Shown here one piece after another: positions 58,759-64,000 of a stretch of DNA of 64,000 nt. Under the pieces are notes generated by a model. That model saw nothing but the letters and a program-made list of their open reading frames with translations, was not told the DNA's origin and searched no databases. The translations under genes were made by a program, and so were the position numbers. Within the stretch, counting starts at the first letter, position 1, and the number at the start of each line of letters is the position of its first letter. Source of the DNA: Brevibacterium sp. 'Marine' (GTDB lineage Bacteria > Actinomycetota > Actinomycetes > Actinomycetales > Brevibacteriaceae); assembly GCF_012844365.1 (NCBI RefSeq), contig NZ_CP051626.1:2728001-2792000 (forward strand), given 5' to 3'.

Positions 58759-58764
58759 TAGGCT
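58759..58764 (+). promoter_or_regulatory. -10 element of a likely leaderless lysR promoter
   Basis: TAGGCT ends 6 bases before the ATG at 58771. Confidence 0.45.
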
Positions 58765-58770
58765 TGCGCC

Positions 58771-59670
58771 ATGCTGCTGAGCCAACTCGAGTACTTCGTC
58801 GCCCTCGCCCGGGAAGAGCACTTCGGGCGAGCGGCGGCGACTTGCTATGTCTCGCCGTCGACGCTGTCCGATGCAGTGCGCAAACTCGAACGTGAGCTCG
58901 GGGTCCCGCTCGTGCGTCGCGGCCACAACTACGAGGGCCTCACTCCCGAGGGCGAACTCGCCCTACCCTGGGCACAGCGCCTCGTCGCCGACCGGGACGC
59001 TCTCGCAGCTGAGCTCACCGCCGCTCGCGGACGTCTGACGGGGCAGGCGACGATCGCCTCCATCCCTTCGGGCACGGCCGCCTCGGCGCAGCTCGTCTCC
59101 ACGCTGGGGGCGAACCATCCGTTCGTGCACACGCGCCTGCAGACCGGGATGTCGAGTGCCGAGGTCGTGGCGAAGCTGCGCGCCTTCGACATCGACGGCG
59201 GAATCATCCACCCTTCCGCCGCCGACGGGGACGATATCGTCTCCACCCCGCTGCCCGAGGTGGCCAGCGTGATCATCGCCTCCCCCGGACTCTTCCCCGT
59301 CGACACTCGCATCGTCACCGGAGCGATGCTCGCCGATGTGCCGCTGTGCCTGCTCACTCCTGCGATGCGGGCACGCCAGATCCTCGACTCCGCGCTCTTC
59401 GGCCGCGGAGTCGAACCTCAGCCCACCGTCGAAGCCGACTCGATCGAGGCGCTTCTGGCGCTCGTCGCCACCGGCCGTTGGGCTGCGGTCGTCCCCGAAA
59501 CGACCGCGCTGAGGTCGGTGCTCGACTCGGTCGATTCGGACTCTCCCATCCTGTCGCTCCCGCTCACGTCACCGTCGGTGACGATGCCGCTGGCGTTCGT
59601 CCGTCTCGCGGCGCACCCGTTGCCCGCGGTGGTCGCCGCCCTGGAGTCCGCGGCCACGCTCCAACGCTGA
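58771..59670 (+). CDS. LysR-family regulator next to formate dehydrogenase
   Basis: A 299-residue LysR regulator. The N-terminal HTH (about 1-60) reads LLSQLEYFVALAREEHFGRA and VSPSTLSDAVRKLERELG. The effector domain follows (about 90-290), and GRWAAVVPETTAL is in the expected place. It is downstream of fdh in the same direction rather than divergent, but has its own -10. Its target is probably fdh, through the repeat at 57421, and possibly the transporter downstream. The effector is unknown. Confidence 0.88.
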   Translation: MLLSQLEYFVALAREEHFGRAAATCYVSPSTLSDAVRKLERELGVPLVRRGHNYEGLTPEGELALPWAQRLVADRDALAAELTAARGRLTGQATIASIPSGTAASAQLVSTLGANHPFVHTRLQTGMSSAEVVAKLRAFDIDGGIIHPSAADGDDIVSTPLPEVASVIIASPGLFPVDTRIVTGAMLADVPLCLLTPAMRARQILDSALFGRGVEPQPTVEADSIEALLALVATGRWAAVVPETTALRSVLDSVDSDSPILSLPLTSPSVTMPLAFVRLAAHPLPAVVAALESAATLQR

Positions 59671-59698
59671 AACTCCCCCGCACCCGCCACAGCACCGA

Positions 59699-59731
59699 CT
59701 GCGGTGCACCATGCGTCCCGGCCCACCGCAG
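59699..59731 (+). terminator. Terminator-like hairpin after the lysR gene
   Basis: CTGCGGTG / CACCGCAG is a perfect 8-bp stem with a 17-base loop, 28 bases after the stop. There is no T-tract. The 224-base gap before the transporter also holds the AT-rich block TAATTGTTGAGCAGTTAAAT, which may carry the next promoter. Confidence 0.45.
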
Positions 59732-59894
59732 AGCCCCATCCGTTGAGCCTGACCTCAGACTTTGCCCAGGAATGATTCAGGGGCCATAATTGTTGAGCAG
59801 TTAAATTACCACTCCGTTCGCTTGAGGGCACCCTCCGATCATTCGGACCTCTCGGTCCCACGAGGGTACGAGCTCATCCAGCAGGAAGAAGGAT

Positions 59895-60884
59895 ATGCCC
59901 CAGGCAACACCGCCGCGCGCTCGACGCAGCTCCGTATGGACGCGCCTGAGGCGATCACGCCCCGCCGTCATCGGCCTCGTGCTCGTCATCGTCTTCGTCG
60001 CCCTCGCGCTCCTCGCACCTCTCTTCTCCGCCATCACCGGCAACAGCCCGTACGCCTACCACCCTGATGCCCTCGGTCCCGACACCGCCCCTGTAGGGCC
60101 GCTGGGCGGCATAAGTGCTCAACACTGGTTCGGTGTCGAACCCCGCACCGGCCGGGATCTGTTCGCCATCGTCAGCTACGGCGCGCAGGTGTCCCTGCTC
60201 ATCGGGCTCGCCGCCACCGCGGTGTCCATCGTCATCGGCGTCATCGTCGGACTCGCCGCCGGCTTCTACGGCGGCATCGCCGACCGGCTGCTCTCGCGGC
60301 TGACCGACATCATCTTCGGCTTCCCGTTCCTCATCTTCGCCATCGCCCTGTCGGCGACCGTGCCCGCCAGCGTGCCCCGACCTCTCCTGCTCATCCTCGT
60401 CATCGGCTTCTTCGGCTGGCCGCAGGTCGCCCGCGTCGTGCGCAGCGAGACCCTGTCCCTGCGCGAACGCGGATTCGTCCGCGCCGCAGCCGCACAGGGC
60501 ACCGGCACGATCCGCATCATCGTCCGCGAGATCGCCCCGAACATCCTCGCCACCGTCATCGTCTTCACGACCGTGTCGATCCCGGGCAAGATCGGCGCCG
60601 AGGCGGCTCTGTCCTTCCTCGGCGTCGGCGTCAATCCGCCGACCCCGTCCTGGGGGCGATCGATCTCCGATGCCATCAGCTGGGTCCAGGTCGATCCCAT
60701 GTACCTCATCTTCCCCGGTATGGCGCTCTTCCTCGTCACACTCGGCTTCAACATGTTCGGCGACGGGCTCCGCGATGCCCTCGACCCGTCCGAGGCGGAG
60801 ACCTCCACGACCACCGGCACCGAGGCGGCCCCCACCGCTGCGCCGGTATCGACCGATCCCCTGAGCGCGGGAGGGCAGGCATGA
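59895..60884 (+). CDS. Dipeptide/oligopeptide-type ABC permease (DppC/OppC)
   Basis: A 329-residue permease with about six helices. RRSRPAVIGLVLVIVFVALAL is the typical N-terminus (read in parts: RPAVIGLVLVIVFVA). HWFGVEPRTGRDLFAIVSYG is the DppC signature, and the coupling motif is ERGFVRAAAAQGTGTIRII. The last 35 residues are a Thr/Ala/Pro-rich tail (TSTTTGTEAAPTAAPVST). The ATG follows GAAGAAGG, and it overlaps the DppB-type gene by 4 bases. The substrate could be a peptide, nickel complex or opine; the window end cuts the operon. Confidence 0.9.
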   Translation: MPQATPPRARRSSVWTRLRRSRPAVIGLVLVIVFVALALLAPLFSAITGNSPYAYHPDALGPDTAPVGPLGGISAQHWFGVEPRTGRDLFAIVSYGAQVSLLIGLAATAVSIVIGVIVGLAAGFYGGIADRLLSRLTDIIFGFPFLIFAIALSATVPASVPRPLLLILVIGFFGWPQVARVVRSETLSLRERGFVRAAAAQGTGTIRIIVREIAPNILATVIVFTTVSIPGKIGAEAALSFLGVGVNPPTPSWGRSISDAISWVQVDPMYLIFPGMALFLVTLGFNMFGDGLRDALDPSEAETSTTTGTEAAPTAAPVSTDPLSAGGQA

Positions 60885-61879
60885 TCCGCGCGAAATTCAT
60901 CGGCTCCCGCCTCCTCGGCGCCATCCTCGTCCTGCTCATCATCGCGGCCGCGTGCTTCGCGATCTTCTACCTCATGCCCGCGAACCCGGCACAGTATTCG
61001 TGCGGCAAGCCCTGCTCACCCGAGCGTCTGGCCGAGGTCGAACGCTACCTCGGGGTCGACCAGGCCTGGTGGAAGCAGCTCGTCGACTTCCTCGGCGGCA
61101 TCGTCGGCGGCCGCACGTATGGTGAGGGCCAGGCAGCGATCCACTGCAACGCCCCGTGCTTCGGCTACTCCTTCCGTCTTCGTGATTCGGTCACACACCT
61201 CATCCTCGAGCGGCTGCCGATCACCTTCTCTCTCACCCTCGGCGCTGCCGTCCTGTGGGGCCTCGGCGGCATCGCCGCAGGTCTCATCGCCGCCCTCAAG
61301 CGCGGCACGCTCATCGACAGCACCGTCATGGGTGCGGCCATCACGGGCATCTCCGCGCCGACCTACCTGCTCGGGCTGCTCGGCATCCTCCTCTTCGGCT
61401 TCACCCTCAACGTGCTGCCGATCGGCGGCTACGTGCCGTTCACGGAGAATCCGGGAATGTGGGCGTTCCACCTCATCCTGCCCTGGATCGTCCTCGCGAT
61501 CGCCAACGGCGCGATCTACGCGAGGCTCACCCGCGGGCAGATGCTCGAGGTGATGAGCCAGGACTTCATCCGCACCGCCCGGGCGAAGGGTCTGCGCGAG
61601 TCGACGGTGATCGGCAAGCACGGTCTGCGCAACCTCGTGCTGCCGCTGACGACGCTCTTCGCCATCGACATCGGCGGCCTGCTCGGCGGGGCCGTGATCA
61701 CGGAGAAGGTCTTCGGTCTCGGCGGGGTCGGCACCCTCCTGCTCGAGGCGGTGACGAACCTCGACATCCAGGTCATCGTCGGCGTCACCCTCTTCGCCGC
61801 GGCCGTCGTCATCATCGCCAACCTGATCGCCGACCTCAGCTACTCGGTCCTCGACCCACGGATCAAGGCGAGCCGATGA
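60881..61879 (+). CDS. Dipeptide/oligopeptide-type ABC permease (DppB/OppB)
   Basis: A 332-residue permease with six helices. An N-terminal helix is followed by an extracellular part of about 80 residues containing four Cys residues (QYSCGKPCSPER and HCNAPCFGY), suggesting disulphides, which is not usual for DppB. The coupling motif is DFIRTARAKGLRESTVIGKH. It pairs with the preceding permease. The C-terminus is the normal YSVLDPRIKASR. The order permease C, permease B, binding protein, ATPase is a common actinobacterial variant. Confidence 0.9.
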   Translation: MIRAKFIGSRLLGAILVLLIIAAACFAIFYLMPANPAQYSCGKPCSPERLAEVERYLGVDQAWWKQLVDFLGGIVGGRTYGEGQAAIHCNAPCFGYSFRLRDSVTHLILERLPITFSLTLGAAVLWGLGGIAAGLIAALKRGTLIDSTVMGAAITGISAPTYLLGLLGILLFGFTLNVLPIGGYVPFTENPGMWAFHLILPWIVLAIANGAIYARLTRGQMLEVMSQDFIRTARAKGLRESTVIGKHGLRNLVLPLTTLFAIDIGGLLGGAVITEKVFGLGGVGTLLLEAVTNLDIQVIVGVTLFAAAVVIIANLIADLSYSVLDPRIKASR

Positions 61880-61994
61880 TCGGGTCACGTGTGCACATGC
61901 GGACAGGGCCGCCTCGGCACCGATGTCCGCACCACCCGACCATCGCCGCACCATCATCACTCATCGCGCTTCGCACACCATCGAAAGGCACATC

Positions 61995-63668
61995 ATGAAA
62001 CGCTCGGCACTCATCGCCGCGACCCTCTCCCTCGGGCTCATCCTCACCGGGTGCAACGCCAACCCCGAGCTCAACGAAGACGGCGGAGAGTCCAATACCC
62101 TCGGCGACACAACCAAGGGCGGGACTCTCAACATCTTCTCCGACGCCCCTGACCTGGACTTCGATCCGGGCAAGAGCCAGGGCCTGGCGATCACGTCCCT
62201 GTCGTTCGTCCACCGCCGTCTGACCACCTGGGACATCCAGCCCGGGAAGCAGGCGAAAGTCGTGCCGGACCTCGCCACCGACACCGGAAAGTCCAGCGAC
62301 GACGGAAAGACCTGGACCTTCACACTCAAGGACGGACTGAAGTACGAGGACGGCTCGGACATCACCTCGGCCGATATCAAGTACGGCATCGAACGCTCCT
62401 TCTCCACCGAGCTCTCCGGCGGTCTCAGCTACCACAAGACCTTGCTGCAGGGCGGAGATGACTACACGGGCCCGTTCAAGGGCAAGGAACTCGACTCGGT
62501 CGAAACCCCGGATGACACGACCATCGTCTTCCACCTCGACTCGGCCTTCGGCGACTTCCCGTGGATCGCTTCGATGCCGGCCTTCTCTCCCGTGCCCGAG
62601 GACAAGGACGATCCCGGCAAGTACGGGCTCGACCCGATCGCCTCCGGACCGTACAAGGTCGAATCGAACAAGTCCGGCGCCGAGGCGGTGCTGACCCGCA
62701 ACGACAATTGGGACGAGAAGACCGACCCGGTGCGCACCGCCGGTCCCGATGAGGTCGTGTTCAAGCTCGGCCAGGATGCTTCGGTGACCGCGCAGGCGCT
62801 CATCTCCGATTCCGGGGATGCGAAGGACGGCTTCTCCGCCAGCTTCGTGCCCGCCGCCCAGCTCGCGCAGGTGCAGAATGACCCGAGCGCGAAGTCCCGC
62901 CTCGTCACCTCCGGCCCCGGAGCCCTGTCCTACCTCGCGATGAACAACGACGCCAAGGGCCTCGACGACGTCAAGGTCCGCCAGGCGATCAACTACGCGG
63001 TGAATAAGGACACCTTCCGCATCGCCGCCGGCGGTGAGATCTCCGGCGATTTCGCCACAACACTCATCACTCCGGGCATTCCCGGACGTGAGGAGTACGA
63101 CCTGTACAAGGCCGACCCGAAGGGCGATGTGGCCAAGGCGAAGTCGCTGCTCAAGGAATCGGGTGCGAAGCTCGGCACGCTCAAGCTGCTCGTCGCCAAT
63201 GACGCCACCTCGGTCTCCGAGGCCCAGGCGATCCAGGAGGCTCTGGCCCGTGTCGACATCACGGTGACGATCAAGTCCGTCGACTCGAATACGTTCTCCG
63301 CCGACGCCACGGATGCGAAGGGCGATTTCGATCTCGCGCTGAGCTCGTGGCAGCCGGACTTCCCCTCGGCCAACGGCAATATCGCCCCGCTGTTCGACTC
63401 CTCGCAGATCGGCAACGGCAACTACAACATCTCGCACTACGACAACGACAAGGTCGATGCCCTCATCGAGCAGGCCACCGAGACCGTCGATCCGACCGAG
63501 GCGCAGAAGATCTGGGCCGAGGCCGACAAGACGATCATGGAGGACGCTCCGATCGTGCCGCTGACCTACAACAAGAACTCCTACCTGCACGGATCGAATG
63601 TGGAGAATTTCGTCATCGGCGACTTCCCTGCCTACCCGGTCTACTTCAAGGCCTCGCTGAAGGGCTGA
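61995..63668 (+). CDS. Peptide/nickel-type ABC substrate-binding lipoprotein
   Basis: A 557-residue family 5 solute-binding protein. The signal peptide MKRSALIAATLSLGLIL ends in lipobox LTGC (Cys20). GKTWTFTLKDGLKYEDGSDI is the family motif, with ASGPYKVESNK and LALSSWQPDFPS further on. The start is ATG 61995 behind GAAAGG; the reading opens 24 codons upstream without a signal. It lies 115 bases after the permease and 2 bases before the ATPase gene. Ligand unknown; the family takes peptides, nickel or sugars. Confidence 0.9.
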   Translation: MKRSALIAATLSLGLILTGCNANPELNEDGGESNTLGDTTKGGTLNIFSDAPDLDFDPGKSQGLAITSLSFVHRRLTTWDIQPGKQAKVVPDLATDTGKSSDDGKTWTFTLKDGLKYEDGSDITSADIKYGIERSFSTELSGGLSYHKTLLQGGDDYTGPFKGKELDSVETPDDTTIVFHLDSAFGDFPWIASMPAFSPVPEDKDDPGKYGLDPIASGPYKVESNKSGAEAVLTRNDNWDEKTDPVRTAGPDEVVFKLGQDASVTAQALISDSGDAKDGFSASFVPAAQLAQVQNDPSAKSRLVTSGPGALSYLAMNNDAKGLDDVKVRQAINYAVNKDTFRIAAGGEISGDFATTLITPGIPGREEYDLYKADPKGDVAKAKSLLKESGAKLGTLKLLVANDATSVSEAQAIQEALARVDITVTIKSVDSNTFSADATDAKGDFDLALSSWQPDFPSANGNIAPLFDSSQIGNGNYNISHYDNDKVDALIEQATETVDPTEAQKIWAEADKTIMEDAPIVPLTYNKNSYLHGSNVENFVIGDFPAYPVYFKASLKG

Positions 63669-63670
63669 TC

Positions 63671-64000
63671 CATGGCTGCCGATCCGCAACTCTCCCCCGC
63701 CGAGGCGGCCCTGTCCTACCGTGGGCATTCCGTATCCTTCGGCGACCGTGTGATCACCCGGGATGTGTCCTTCGACCTCGTGCCGGGACGGATCCTGGCC
63801 CTCGTCGGCGAGTCCGGATCCGGCAAGTCCGTGACCGCGCTGGCCGCGCTCGGGCTGGCCGGGGCGGCCGAACAGACCGGTTCCGTACGACTTGCCAGGA
63901 CCGGGTCGGAGGGGATCGACCTGGTGGGAATCGATGCGGACCGGCTGCGCTCCGTGCGCGGTGCGGAGATCGGGATCGTGTTCCAGGAGCCGATGAGCGC
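63671..64000 (+). CDS. ABC transporter ATP-binding protein, start only (cut by window end)
   Basis: The first 110 codons of a DppD/OppD-type ATPase. Walker A GESGSGKS is at about residues 45-52, and VFQEPMSA marks the Q-loop at the very end. Whether it is a single ATPase or a fused DppD-DppF type, common in this order, cannot be seen. Confidence 0.9.

Noticed and set aside
61863-63728. A 621-codon open frame on the minus strand
   Set aside because: It is antisense to the substrate-binding lipoprotein gene, whose signal peptide and motifs are clear.

Overview
The window is a high-GC Gram-positive chromosome segment, almost certainly from an actinobacterium of the Micrococcales; a Brevibacterium-like organism is my best guess but is not proven here. 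The evidence is strong GC bias at third codon positions, actinobacterial families (DUF3515, DUF4282, DUF222/HNH, ThyX, a short MurA, NdgR/LtbR-type IclR beside leuCD) and many starts with a -10-like hexamer 6-7 nt upstream, as in leaderless actinobacterial mRNAs. There is no phage, insertion sequence, integrase or CRISPR array. The window is about 90% coding.

Layout. 1-3.3 kb (minus): rnc (cut by the window edge), rpmF and a YceD/DUF177 gene form one operon; an MFS transporter, coaD and a small membrane protein follow. 3.4-7.5 kb: a GntR/FCD regulator diverges from a complete ehuBCDA-type ectoine/hydroxyectoine importer, which ends in a perfect 23-bp inverted repeat. 7.6-13 kb (minus): rsmD, recG, a DAK2/FakA-like kinase and thiL, with a DUF3515 lipoprotein diverging from thiL. 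13.5-20.8 kb (minus): ddl, a YbhB-type protein, gpsA, plsC, murA, leuD and leuC; the IclR regulator (ndgR-like) diverges from leuC. 21.6-29.3 kb: a galactose module with a DeoR regulator, a sodium:sugar symporter, a small membrane protein, galK, galT and galM, plus an alpha/beta-hydrolase that lacks two of its three catalytic residues. 29.5-34.4 kb: a DUF4282 membrane protein, tRNA-Gln and tRNA-Glu, a proline iminopeptidase-like protein, gltX and a fumarylacetoacetase-family hydrolase. 34.5-49.9 kb: a mixed stretch with hrpB, a protein often labelled 3-methyladenine glycosylase, a zinc alcohol dehydrogenase, a HIT protein, a free-standing maltokinase-cap-like protein, thyX, an S51 peptidase, a lipoate-protein ligase, a prolyl oligopeptidase, a GNAT, a DUF222/HNH protein and an MFS transporter. 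50-57.3 kb: ilvE, leuB, a CitE-like lyase, a PAP2 phosphatase, serA and an Eis-like acetyltransferase. 57.5-64 kb (plus): NAD-dependent formate dehydrogenase, a LysR regulator and a dipeptide-type ABC importer cut by the window end.

How it fits together. The core reads as the known actinobacterial series serA / leuB / ilvE / FAA hydrolase / gltX / tRNA / ndgR-leuCD / murA / plsC / gpsA / ddl / thiL / recG / rsmD / coaD / rpmF / rnc, opened up by catabolic and transport modules (ehu, gal, the 34-50 kb block, fdh-opp). LeuC, LeuD, LeuB, IlvE and SerA supply leucine, branched-chain amino acids and serine. GalK, GalT, GalM and the symporter form a Leloir galactose pathway under a DeoR regulator, with a shared operator-like motif in both gal promoter regions. 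Ehu uptake fits an osmotolerant organism.

The points most worth a second look are the 19-bp tandem repeats in the ilvE 3' region, the catalytically degenerate hydrolase in the gal cluster, the phased gal operator repeats, the very regular leaderless-promoter signature, the large two-tier hairpin ahead of ilvE, and an over-represented CCGAGGCGG oligomer.
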